From: Mariniblastus sp.
GTDB taxonomy: Bacteria > Planctomycetota > Planctomycetia > Pirellulales > Pirellulaceae
Reading direction: 5' to 3'
Assembly: GCA_022447605.1 (NCBI GenBank)
Contig: JAKVBG010000011.1
Location: 59,995 to 123,994 of the forward strand
DNA length: 64,000 bases
The first letter of the stretch is position 1. Each line of letters starts with the position of its first letter. Made by a program: the position numbers and the translations under genes. Of this stretch, positions 18,049 to 26,679 are shown in pieces. Under the pieces are notes generated by a model. It did not search any database. It saw only the letters and a list, made by a program, of their open reading frames with translations, and had not been told where the DNA came from.

Positions 18049-20058
18049 TCAGTCCTTCCCCTCTTCCAGCAACAGGGGGATGATTTCCGGATCGCTAATA
18101 GGATTCGGTTCGTCAAGCGACAAAGCCGCCGGTCCCGGTAGCAATTGCTCGTACGGGCCGTAGCTGACTGGGCAGGTATCGAGCCATTCCGTGTTCAGTT
18201 TGCCACTCCGCAGTCGCGTCGCATTGACCTCCGCTTGCCGCTGGGCATCCTCGCACCAGGGACCCTCGGTCAGATAGATGTTGTATCGTGCCAGTAACGA
18301 ACCAGTCGTAAAGGCGTACTGCATCAACGCCCGGTTGTAATCGGAGATCGATCGGTGCACGTCGCTCTCGGCCGTGGCCGCTCGCTGCTGGGCATCGAGT
18401 AGGAAGAAGACCTGATCCTGCCCCTCCTCGACCCGTTTCCGTTTCGGTTCCAATTCGGCCTGTACGGCCACGCGCTGGTTGAAGCTGACTCGCATCGCCT
18501 CAAACGCGCGGTCCACTTCGCTAAAGGCGCTACTCAAATCATGTAACAGCTGCCGCTGCTGTTCTTGGAGCAAAGCCCGCTCTCTGGTTAAATTCAGTTC
18601 GGCGTTGCGAATCGCCAAATGCCCCTGCCGATTCCCGAGCGCCCCGCTTATCTCGAAGCCAAGGTTCCAATCAGCCAGGTGGTTATTCAGCAACTGGTTA
18701 TAGGCGCTGTAGGGCGCACCAGGCGCCGTACCCGGCGCGCCCATCCACTGGTATGGGCTCCACCCTTTGAAATTGTAGTTCCCGATCAGGTCAAATCGCC
18801 AACGGTACAGTTGCTTGGCCGCGATCAGTTCGAGTTCCCGCTGGCGGACCTGCCATTTCTGGCGGCGGACCTCGACCCGCCGGCCCAAGGTTTGAATCTG
18901 CGAATCCTCCCAGCTGAAGGCGACCGGGGCCGTGATCGGCTCGGTGATCGGCCGAATCACTCGGCCATCGTAGACCGGCAATCCCATCAAGCGTCGCAGT
19001 TCCCGTTCGGCGCCCAAGACGCCCGGTCGTCCCTGCGGGAGACCGACCAAGGCGGTCTGAGCCAGTTGGTCGAATCGGTAATACTGTTGGCGGGCTTGCG
19101 CCTCGTCATCCGGACGCCCCACCCCATTATCCAGTCGTAGTTTCCGATTGGCCCAGGTGTCGCGGGCCGCGTTGCGGGCCAGGATCGCCGTATCCAGGTC
19201 TCGGTAACCAAAGTAAAGCAGCCAATAGTTGTTCACCACGTCGCGGACCAGGTCGCGAACCGACGCTTCAAAATCGGCCAGCGAGACATCGCTCCGAATC
19301 CTGGAAATCAAAACGCCGTTGTAATTGCCGGGCGTCGCGTTGGGGCCGGCAATCCGGTTGACCTGTGTCCCCCGGTTGCGCAACAACGGCTGTCGTACTT
19401 CGAATGTTTTTTCGACCGTCCAATTTTTTCGAGAGGGGAGAAACAAAGGATTAAAAGTCTTCTGTCTCTGGTAGATCGTTCGACTGCCCATGGTAAATGA
19501 TGCACCCGAGGCGGTCTGTTTCGACAGGCCCATGTTGATGTTGGCGCCATCCGTTTTGGGTGAACCGAACACCTCGGTCGCCCCGATAAACGGCTGCTCG
19601 GTGTGGTTCAGAAACGAGCTACTGTTCCACTGGGCGTCAAAGGCGCTGAGGGCTGCTTCCACACTGCCAAACGGGTTCGTTTCAAACAGGGCCTGGTCGT
19701 ACAGCGTACTGGCCGCCTGCGGCGCCGACACGACCAGCCCCCCCAGTTTGTTCATCACTTTACTGTTGGCCAGCGTCATCTCGACGCACTGGTCCACCGT
19801 CAGGTTCCACGGTTCCAGTTGTTCGTAGTTCGAGACCGTCATGGGCGGGCCCGTCATGAACTCGGTCCCGTCCGACTCTTCGGCGCAGGCGAGATCCGGG
19901 TATTCAATCTGCTGCAGAAAATCCTGGCACGGCGCGCAAGAAGGCGAGAAACTGATCTCTTTCTCGTGATGATGGCAACCGGTCAGCCAGACTGTCGAGA
20001 GACAGCCGAAGGCCAAAAAGACGGCCGTCCAAGGATGAAGCAGCAACTTGTTTTGCAT
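18049..20058 (-). CDS. TolC-family outer-membrane efflux lipoprotein
   Basis: A 669-residue outer-membrane channel candidate. The signal sequence ends in the lipobox LTGC with Cys28, followed by a His-rich HHHEKE. From about residue 85 (LTVDQCVEMTLANS) there are long alternating helices typical of outer-membrane efflux proteins, including two repeats each with a strand-like segment (DVSLADFEASVRDLVRDVVNNYWLLYFGYRDL; the later RNAELNLTRERALLQEQQRQ and LDAQQRAATAESDVHRSISDYNRALMQY). A tail of about 70 residues after the last helix is unusual. Normally such channels pair with a membrane-fusion protein and an inner-membrane pump, but neither is next to it. It is convergent with the sulfatase. Confidence 0.85.
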   Translation of the reverse strand: MQNKLLLHPWTAVFLAFGCLSTVWLTGCHHHEKEISFSPSCAPCQDFLQQIEYPDLACAEESDGTEFMTGPPMTVSNYEQLEPWNLTVDQCVEMTLANSKVMNKLGGLVVSAPQAASTLYDQALFETNPFGSVEAALSAFDAQWNSSSFLNHTEQPFIGATEVFGSPKTDGANINMGLSKQTASGASFTMGSRTIYQRQKTFNPLFLPSRKNWTVEKTFEVRQPLLRNRGTQVNRIAGPNATPGNYNGVLISRIRSDVSLADFEASVRDLVRDVVNNYWLLYFGYRDLDTAILARNAARDTWANRKLRLDNGVGRPDDEAQARQQYYRFDQLAQTALVGLPQGRPGVLGAERELRRLMGLPVYDGRVIRPITEPITAPVAFSWEDSQIQTLGRRVEVRRQKWQVRQRELELIAAKQLYRWRFDLIGNYNFKGWSPYQWMGAPGTAPGAPYSAYNQLLNNHLADWNLGFEISGALGNRQGHLAIRNAELNLTRERALLQEQQRQLLHDLSSAFSEVDRAFEAMRVSFNQRVAVQAELEPKRKRVEEGQDQVFFLLDAQQRAATAESDVHRSISDYNRALMQYAFTTGSLLARYNIYLTEGPWCEDAQRQAEVNATRLRSGKLNTEWLDTCPVSYGPYEQLLPGPAALSLDEPNPISDPEIIPLLLEEGKD

Positions 20059-20256
20059 AAGTCAGTCAGATTCGGGTCCAGAAACCGAAGCTCCGGACCG
20101 TCTACGAGCCCGGAATTACCGTTACTATCGGTACGGCTTCCGGTAGGGGCCATGATAATCGGTTGAACCGTTGAACCCTCAGCAACAGCTAAACTCTGCC
20201 AAGAGACCGCGTTTTCGCTAACCCGCAGACTTTAACAGCCGGTCACAACCAGACGG

Positions 20257-21000
20257 TCAGGGCGCCTCGTTCTGCCGCTCTTTCCGGTAGATGGCGGGGG
20301 TGATCTGCAGGGCGGAGCGGAAATGCCGGGTGAATGCACTCTGGTCGGCGAATCCACATAAGCTGGCAATTTCGACGAGGCTCCGCTCGGAATGGACCAG
20401 TAGCCGGGTCGCCCGCTCCAGGCGTGACTTCATGATGTATTTCTTGGTCGACAAGCGAAACACTCGTTTCATCCGGCGATCGAGCTGATCACTCGACATG
20501 GATGCCCGCGCGGCCAGCGACTCGGTCCGCAACGGGGTATCCAGATTCGACTGGATGAAATCGACCACCGATTTGACATTCGCCATCTCCAGGTCGCGGT
20601 CCGTGGGCGAATGCAGGTCCTGGGAAATTCCGACCAGGCCGACCGGTCGGTTCTGCTCATCCAGGATCGGAAACTTGTTGGCCAGGTACCAACCCAGATT
20701 CCCGTCACTGTTGGTTACTTGCTCCAGTTGGTCCAGGATCGGCTCGCCCGTGTCCAGGACATGCCGGTCCTGGCGTGTGTAAATTTCAGCCAAATCTTCA
20801 GGGAAGAGATCGGCCGCCGTCTTTCCGATCAGGTCCGATTTGTCGGTCGCATTGACCCGGTCGACCAGCGCCTGATTGACCGATCGATAGCGGGCCTTTT
20901 CGTCCTTGAGACAGAAGACAACATCCCCCAGGGCGTCAAACAGGCTTTCCATCAGGCGGTGATCGAGCGTCTCTTTCATCGTCTCCCGTTCAACGTTCAC
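20257..21000 (-). CDS. PAS-domain AraC-family transcriptional regulator
   Basis: A 247-residue one-component regulator. Residues about 12-130 form a PAS sensor (FDALGDVVFCLKDEKARYRSVNQAL...GKTAADLFPEDLAEIYTRQDRHVLDTGEP...NKFPILDEQNRPVGLVGISQD). Residues about 140-243 form an AraC-type double helix-turn-helix (VVDFIQSNLDTPLRTESLAA...SSDQLDRRMKRVF and SLVEIASLCGFADQSAFTRHFRS...TPAIYRK). PAS in place of the common cupin or periplasmic sensor is a known but less common arrangement. It may respond to a small ligand or cofactor. The first start is GTG 21000; ATG 20979 is an alternative. It is transcribed alone between the SPOUT methyltransferase and the TolC gene. Confidence 0.85.
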   Translation of the reverse strand: MNVERETMKETLDHRLMESLFDALGDVVFCLKDEKARYRSVNQALVDRVNATDKSDLIGKTAADLFPEDLAEIYTRQDRHVLDTGEPILDQLEQVTNSDGNLGWYLANKFPILDEQNRPVGLVGISQDLHSPTDRDLEMANVKSVVDFIQSNLDTPLRTESLAARASMSSDQLDRRMKRVFRLSTKKYIMKSRLERATRLLVHSERSLVEIASLCGFADQSAFTRHFRSALQITPAIYRKERQNEAP

Positions 21001-21051
21001 TAGGATCCAACATGGTAAAGCAGCGGGAGGGGACGATCCCCCCGGATGCGT

Positions 21052-21609
21052 CTAGGATAGCGGTTTGCCATTGGCGATCTCCCTCTCTTCCGGAAACGTT
21101 CCCGCTGGGCCTTGAAACTGGTGCCCCTGGCGAGGCATCTCCGGCAGACCGGCCCACTGCGCAAAGTGATGCAAGACAATCGCCCCGGCCACGTTGACAT
21201 TCAAGGAGACGGCCGTGCCATGTTGTGGAACATAGACAAGTCGATCGCAGAACGCCATCTGTTTCGGTAACAGGCCCTCCCCCTCGTTGCCAACCATGAA
21301 AGCGGTCGATCCCTCGAACGGGTGCTGACAAACCGAGTCGGCGGCCGGCGAAATCTCGACCCCATAGATCTGGCAACCGCGCGAACGGGCAAAATCGACC
21401 GCTTCCTGCAGCGTATAAAATCGATGCATCCTTGTGTAGCGAGTTTTCGCATTCGCCCCGCGCCGCGAAAAATGTTTCCGCCCCACCACGATCACTTCCG
21501 CGCCAAAGGCATTGGCCGTCCGGATCAGGAAACCAAAATTCGAACCCTTGGCGATATTGAAGAGGATCAGGAAACTCTCGATTTGCTTGGCCATCGTGGA
21601 CGCGATCAT
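21052..21609 (-). CDS. SPOUT (TrmH/SpoU-type) RNA 2'-O-methyltransferase
   Basis: A compact 185-residue SAM-dependent RNA methyltransferase with a trefoil-knot fold. Motif 1 is around KGSNFGFLIRTANAFGAEVIVVG, motif 2 is FMVGNEGEGL and motif 3 is PQHGTAVSLNVNVAGAIVLHHFA; all three SpoU motifs are intact. The target (tRNA or rRNA) cannot be assigned. It lacks an N-terminal RNA-binding extension, unlike the second SPOUT protein at 28192-28995. ATG 21609 is used; ATG 21594 (MAKQ) is possible. Confidence 0.88.
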   Translation of the reverse strand: MIASTMAKQIESFLILFNIAKGSNFGFLIRTANAFGAEVIVVGRKHFSRRGANAKTRYTRMHRFYTLQEAVDFARSRGCQIYGVEISPAADSVCQHPFEGSTAFMVGNEGEGLLPKQMAFCDRLVYVPQHGTAVSLNVNVAGAIVLHHFAQWAGLPEMPRQGHQFQGPAGTFPEEREIANGKPLS

Positions 21610-21875
21610 CTCATGCGGATAACAGATCTGGCTGGTTTCCGGTTGGTTATATCATCTTTTTCGACTTCAACCAGAAGCAGGGCAGGGACATTTTTACGGC
21701 CACTTCCGGGCAGTAAGCCTGAATCCAAAACAACACCCGGATCGAAGTCTGCAAAAACGGAACCTCCCATGGCGGGTGGAACTGTCCGTTCATTGTTCAG
21801 CGAGTAGACTATTAACGACAGAGGCTCAAGGACCTCAAAGTTTCACTGTCCCGTGATCGATAAGGACTAAGTGAC

Positions 21876-22628
21876 ATGAACTTGCGACCCACTCATCCTG
21901 TCCCGATGGAAACGCTCTTTCGCCGCTGCATCCTGGCAAATTTTGAGATGAAACCGGAGGTCCTTGCCGCCCGACTGCCGGACTACCTGGAACCGGACAT
22001 TCACCAGGGCAGATCGTTCGTGTCGGTGGTAATCGCGGATATGGAACGGATGCGACCAGCGTTCCTCCCCAAGATCATGGGCGTGACTTACAACCAGATA
22101 GTTTACCGGGCGGTGGTGCGATGCGGTGATCGACGCGGAGTGACATTCCTGAGAAGTGATTCCGACAGTCGCTTCATGGCAGCCGCCGGCAACCTGCTCA
22201 CCTTCTTCAGGTTTCACCGGGCAAAAATCTCCTGGGAGAAGAACCAGGAGACGCTCGACTTCGTTTTGAAACCTCTGTTCGACAAAGGGTCCGGAATTCG
22301 CTTGTCGCTGGAACTCGATTCGCTGTCTTCGCAAATGCCTGCCGATAGCGGTTTCTCTGATCTGGCGGAGGCCCAGGATTTCCTGACCGAACTCTATTCA
22401 GCGTTCGGCGGGCGACGGCGAGATGGCCGGATTGAAACCGTGAACATCCGGAGATCGGCCTGGCAGGGCAAGGTAGTCAAAGACCGGATCCACCAATTTG
22501 AAGCCATGGACGGAGGCTCGTTGTTTGGCTCCGGCGAGACGCGGTTAAATTCGGTTTTCCTCGTAGAGAATCTTTACTATCACTGGTACCGCCTCTCCTT
22601 GAGCCGTCCCGAACGGGTTGATCAATGA
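21876..22628 (+). CDS. DUF2071 family protein
   Basis: A 250-residue soluble protein with the DUF2071 pattern: an opening LANFEMKPEVLAARLPDYLEPDIHQGRSFVSVVIADMERMR, then ITYNQIVYRAVVR-like strands, FRFHRAKISW and the closing VFLVENLYYHWYRLSL. Family function is unknown; members look like acetoacetate-decarboxylase-fold relatives. AGGA lies about nine bases before ATG 21876. Its end faces the OmcB-like gene 79 bp away, and no obvious terminator lies between. Confidence 0.75.
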   Translation: MNLRPTHPVPMETLFRRCILANFEMKPEVLAARLPDYLEPDIHQGRSFVSVVIADMERMRPAFLPKIMGVTYNQIVYRAVVRCGDRRGVTFLRSDSDSRFMAAAGNLLTFFRFHRAKISWEKNQETLDFVLKPLFDKGSGIRLSLELDSLSSQMPADSGFSDLAEAQDFLTELYSAFGGRRRDGRIETVNIRRSAWQGKVVKDRIHQFEAMDGGSLFGSGETRLNSVFLVENLYYHWYRLSLSRPERVDQ

Positions 22629-22707
22629 CCGACGGCTGCGAGAGAATGGTTGCTCGCCAGACACTGTCCAGGAGCGGTCCCCGCCTGCCCCTCGTTTAGA
22701 ACGATGT

Positions 22708-25470
22708 CTACTGGGTCACCGATATCTTGTCGGTAGCCGATACCTTACCGACCATGTTCTGGCTGATGGCGTTGATTTCCAAGGTGTAATTCCCTGGCTG
22801 CCTGCCCACCACGATGGCGGAGAAGTCGATCGTCTCGCCGATTCTCATCTCGTTGCGACGAGGGAGAAAGTACTGGGAGTCCCCTTGGACATTGGCGGCA
22901 ATCGGATTGCCATCCGCATCGCTGAACGACTGCAGCTCGAGTCCGGGGGGGATCAAGACCGCGATATCGATGTTCTGTTCCTCGGCCGGGCTACTATTCT
23001 TGATCGAAAAATCGATACGCCCCCGGCTGTTGAGGCCAATGGACCTGTCAAAGGTAGAAACACTCACCTGCAACGACTTGCGAGCACTGAAGTCACCCTG
23101 CTGGCCCGGTATCTGAATCGAATCCCCCCGGTTGGGCCCCGTTCCCTCGTTCGGTAACAGAGCCGGAGGCAATGGACCGATCGTCCCAGGCGGTTCCACT
23201 CGGGTGTTGAAGCGACGGGTCAGACTGGGCAACGACGGCGACGAAATCGTCATTTCCACAAAGGCATTCGGATCAACCGTCTTGGCCAACATGACGATCT
23301 CCACAACGGTCGACTCACCCGGATCCAATCGCCCGATCTGGATGAACAGATCATCTCCCATCCACTTGTGCGGGTACAGCTTGGTGACCTGGATCGGTTC
23401 GAGCGAGTTGCTCATTCGACAATTCAACTGCAGGTCCGCCAGGGTCAAGTTACCGTTATTGGTCAACGTGGCCCGGAACAGCGGTTTCTGCCCCTCTTCG
23501 GCCGTCGGCTGGCCTTCCAGTTTCATCTCGATTTGCGGCACGGCATCGAGCGTTGCCTCGACACATCGACGCTGCCGCGCCGTGTGGCCCCCGTCGGCGG
23601 TAATGCTCATGTTGAAACAACGCGCCCCGGGTTGCAGCACATCAAACACCAACGGGATCGTCTTCTTTTCGTTGTAATCCAGGGTCCCCAGGTCCAGCCC
23701 GATCGGGTTCCCCACGCCCGTCGCGTCCAGACCCGTGTCGTACTGGACCTCGACTCGCACATTGCTCAAGGCCTGTTCGCACTGATTGGCCACGTTGATC
23801 TCGAATTCGATCTGTTTCCCGACCTTGGCCGTCGTCGGCCCTTCGATCTCGAGACCAATACAGGGAGCGGCAATTTCGGTCTGGGCACAAGCTTCGGTTT
23901 TCAACTGGTCGGTATCCGATACGACCTCGAAACAGAGCTCGGCGTTCCCCCGGCTCTTCGATTTCAATTGAACATTCACCACCCTGGGGTTGGCTCCAGG
24001 TGCCACATCGCCCACGCGCCACTCATAATTCTGGCCGTACTGTGCCGGTTTCGGCTCACTGGAAATGAACTCCAGGTCCTGGCTGAAGTCGCGGGTCCGC
24101 AGGATGACCGCCCGGGTCACCTGATCACCTGGGTTGGAGATTTCAATCCGGTAATTGAACGCTTCTCCGACCCCTGCCGTTTTGGGGCCGATCGCGCGAA
24201 TCGTCAGGGCCGGCGCGCTCCAGGTGACGGACGTCACACCACTTTCGACGACCAGTTCTGACTCCCCAAACAGGGCTGGTCGGATCACTTCGACGCGTAT
24301 CTGGGTCGTCCCCGGGTCAAACTTGCCGGCCAGCTGCCGCAGTTGGACTGTCGCTTTTCCGTCATCGCCCGTCACGACTTCGGCGGTTTGCGAGCCGGTT
24401 GGAGCGAATTCTGCCGGTGCACCGCCCAGGATCGAATAGCGAACCGTCCAGTCGGCGATCCCTTCTCCATCGGAAGACCTGGTAATGGCCGTGGTCAAAG
24501 GGTAGACCGTCCCGGCTGCTGCAAAGGCCGGCATCGGGATCGACCAGGTTCCGTCGACCCAGTGAATCACGGTCGTCGATCTCCGCTTGTCCCAGGCTTC
24601 CGCCTTCGGCGCCAGGCAGGTCACGTAGGAGGTACCTGGTGAAGCGCTCGACAGACTGGTGTAAGCCTGTCCCTTGAGCGCGTTAATATCATCGGCTGGA
24701 GTCGGTGTGCCGCGCGTTATTAAACGGTCCTTCAGACCGGTCCTGCCGTGCGCGTATTGACCGTTGACTTTCTCGGCCGTCGGGGGCACGACCTGGTTGA
24801 AGGTCGGGTGATGCATCCCGCCCACTTCAATGAACTGTCCCACACTGTCATTGGACAACATCCATTCCAATGGCTGGTTGAGGACATAGTAGCCATCGCC
24901 ACCACAGATACCCGCCAGGACCACGACTTCGCTGCCAACCGGTGCGATAATACGGGACGGCGTCATGATGATCTCACCCATCTGGCCACGCGTCTTGTAG
25001 CCCCGGGGATTCGGGATCAGGTGCTGTTTTTGATGCCCCATTTGCCCCACACCGCAAACACCAAGACAGGCTGCTTTGCCACCTGGATCAGAACAGGGCA
25101 GCGGCTGGGGAGGCTGCGTAAAGACTGGCTGAACCGGCGGTTGGGCCGGCCGATTGAGGAAATCGAGGCAGCTATCCTCGCATCCCGAGCAACCCGTAAA
25201 AGGTGCTGTCAGGCAACCCAGATCGAGACAACAACCGCCCGACTCACCGTTTTCACCCAACGCTGCCGACAGGGAGTCAAGACCGAGGCAACAGCCACCT
25301 TCGCCCAGGGAACCACAGGATAACCACCGTGTCGTATTACCCCGCGGCAGGAAAAATCGCTCGCCCGATGGATCGATCGCGGGAATCCCAACACAACAAC
25401 AGCCGGCGGAAAACAGCAACAACCAGATCGTCAATGCGACCCATAGATTCTGGTATTTTCCTGACTTCAT
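22708..25470 (-). CDS. OmcB-like cysteine-rich lipoprotein with DUF11-type repeats
   Basis: A 920-residue exported protein. The signal peptide ends in FSAGCCC, where the first Cys could be lipidated. The first 150 or so residues hold 15 cysteines, many as CC pairs separated by Gly/Leu-rich spacers. The rest is a chain of beta-sandwich repeats of DUF11/CARDB type, e.g. GPKTAGVGEAFNYRIEISN, GPTTAKVGKQIEFEINVAN, GQPTAEEGQKPLFRATLTNN and a last one at about 820-920. This design (Cys-rich N terminus, then DUF11 repeats) is that of chlamydial OmcB, a disulfide-cross-linked outer envelope protein. I infer an envelope-structural role. Start ATG 25470 is preferred over GTG 25488 because GGGTGG precedes it at a good spacing. 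Confidence 0.8.
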   Translation of the reverse strand: MKSGKYQNLWVALTIWLLLFSAGCCCVGIPAIDPSGERFFLPRGNTTRWLSCGSLGEGGCCLGLDSLSAALGENGESGGCCLDLGCLTAPFTGCSGCEDSCLDFLNRPAQPPVQPVFTQPPQPLPCSDPGGKAACLGVCGVGQMGHQKQHLIPNPRGYKTRGQMGEIIMTPSRIIAPVGSEVVVLAGICGGDGYYVLNQPLEWMLSNDSVGQFIEVGGMHHPTFNQVVPPTAEKVNGQYAHGRTGLKDRLITRGTPTPADDINALKGQAYTSLSSASPGTSYVTCLAPKAEAWDKRRSTTVIHWVDGTWSIPMPAFAAAGTVYPLTTAITRSSDGEGIADWTVRYSILGGAPAEFAPTGSQTAEVVTGDDGKATVQLRQLAGKFDPGTTQIRVEVIRPALFGESELVVESGVTSVTWSAPALTIRAIGPKTAGVGEAFNYRIEISNPGDQVTRAVILRTRDFSQDLEFISSEPKPAQYGQNYEWRVGDVAPGANPRVVNVQLKSKSRGNAELCFEVVSDTDQLKTEACAQTEIAAPCIGLEIEGPTTAKVGKQIEFEINVANQCEQALSNVRVEVQYDTGLDATGVGNPIGLDLGTLDYNEKKTIPLVFDVLQPGARCFNMSITADGGHTARQRRCVEATLDAVPQIEMKLEGQPTAEEGQKPLFRATLTNNGNLTLADLQLNCRMSNSLEPIQVTKLYPHKWMGDDLFIQIGRLDPGESTVVEIVMLAKTVDPNAFVEMTISSPSLPSLTRRFNTRVEPPGTIGPLPPALLPNEGTGPNRGDSIQIPGQQGDFSARKSLQVSVSTFDRSIGLNSRGRIDFSIKNSSPAEEQNIDIAVLIPPGLELQSFSDADGNPIAANVQGDSQYFLPRRNEMRIGETIDFSAIVVGRQPGNYTLEINAISQNMVGKVSATDKISVTQ

Positions 25471-25773
25471 GTCCGCCACCCTTGGCACAAGTTGATTCTG
25501 TCAACCGGAAACTCGCTCAACAGGCATGGTCCGGTCACCTTTCTAATCCGTGCCAAAACGTAGCACACATCTTGGTAACGTGTGGCGTTTTAACCACCTT
25601 GTTTGATGAGAAAAAGCAACCAGTGTAGGTAGGCGGCAAGGTCTGAACCCAAGATCAGGATCGTGCCGGTTGTAACGTCCGCCAAGCGGGTGAGTCCGCA
25701 GCGCGCGGCCTGGCAACGTTGACAGGTAGATACTGCGCTTCCAACCGGGCGGACAGGGCGAGCCACAGAGGGA

Positions 25774-26433
25774 TCAGCGACGTTGCCCCCGCTTCATCTT
25801 GCCTTCGGCACCCGTTTCCACTGAATCCCCCTCGCGCAAATCAGGGGGAACCACCATGGGAACGACTTTGGACACCTCCGGTGCGATACCGATCGGGTCC
25901 GACCCCAGGATCCACCAGATCATCAATTGTGCCACAGGCAGGGCCATCAACCCTCCCAGCAGATACATGATGAAGTCCAAAGCAGGATTTCGCTTCCGAG
26001 AATTTCGCCCCTGGCGGACACGTTCTGGCCGGACCCGTTGATCCCCGGATTTTTCCCCTGTGGAACCGGCTGCCTGATCACGGACGCGACGTTCGGATTC
26101 GCGGCTGCTCGACCTGGATCTTCTGCGGGGTTTCCTTTCGGCAGCTTTGGCCAGATAGGCGGGGACAATGAATCGGCCATCTTGCTGCTCGGTGACCGGT
26201 TCGTATTTACTCTCATCCGGGCTTTCCACCGCATCGTTCAAACCTGCGGAATCCTCCACGACCTCCAGAGCGGGGATATCGTGATCCAGGATTTCTGACA
26301 ACTGGTAAGTCTCGCCACATCTCGGACAGCGCACTTTGACCTGGGCGCGAGTATGGGAGGGGACTCGCACCAGACCGTTGCATCCGATGCAATTCCCCAC
26401 AACAAAATCATTCGATTGGCTTGAACTGTCCAT
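25774..26433 (-). CDS. zinc-ribbon protein with one transmembrane helix
   Basis: A 219-residue protein. The N terminus has two CxxC knuckles (CIGCNGLVRVPSH and RCPRCGETYQL), forming a zinc ribbon of the MJ0042 kind seen at the start of many planctomycete proteins. An acidic segment follows, then a strongly basic Arg/Ser-rich region of about 60 residues. One hydrophobic helix (FIMYLLGGLMALPVAQLMIWWIL) lies near residues 155-180, with a short tail. The ribbon and basic region probably face the cytoplasm. Function unknown; nucleic acid or protein contact is only a guess. The frame opens at 26496, but ATG 26433 (MDSSSQS) gives the cleanest protein. Confidence 0.7.
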   Translation of the reverse strand: MDSSSQSNDFVVGNCIGCNGLVRVPSHTRAQVKVRCPRCGETYQLSEILDHDIPALEVVEDSAGLNDAVESPDESKYEPVTEQQDGRFIVPAYLAKAAERKPRRRSRSSSRESERRVRDQAAGSTGEKSGDQRVRPERVRQGRNSRKRNPALDFIMYLLGGLMALPVAQLMIWWILGSDPIGIAPEVSKVVPMVVPPDLREGDSVETGAEGKMKRGQRR

Positions 26434-26679
26434 CGCTCGCTCAAACAAATTTGTGGCGGAATACGAAACTGACAGGAATGGGTCGAGAGCAGGCAATCCC
26501 CCGCCGCATGATGACGTGTTACCGTCGATCCTGCTGGATTATACATCAATTCAAACCGGCGAACGTATCGAGCCGAGGTTTGCCACCTGAAATTCATTCA
26601 ATTTCCAGGAACATTCCTTACGACAACCGTGATTTTTAAAATCGCTATTTCCAGTATCTCCGCGATGGCCGATTCAGAA

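Noticed and set aside
17037..18116. 359-codon minus-strand frame over the sulfatase end and the terminator
   Set aside because: It crosses a clear terminator and two real gene ends; no protein features.
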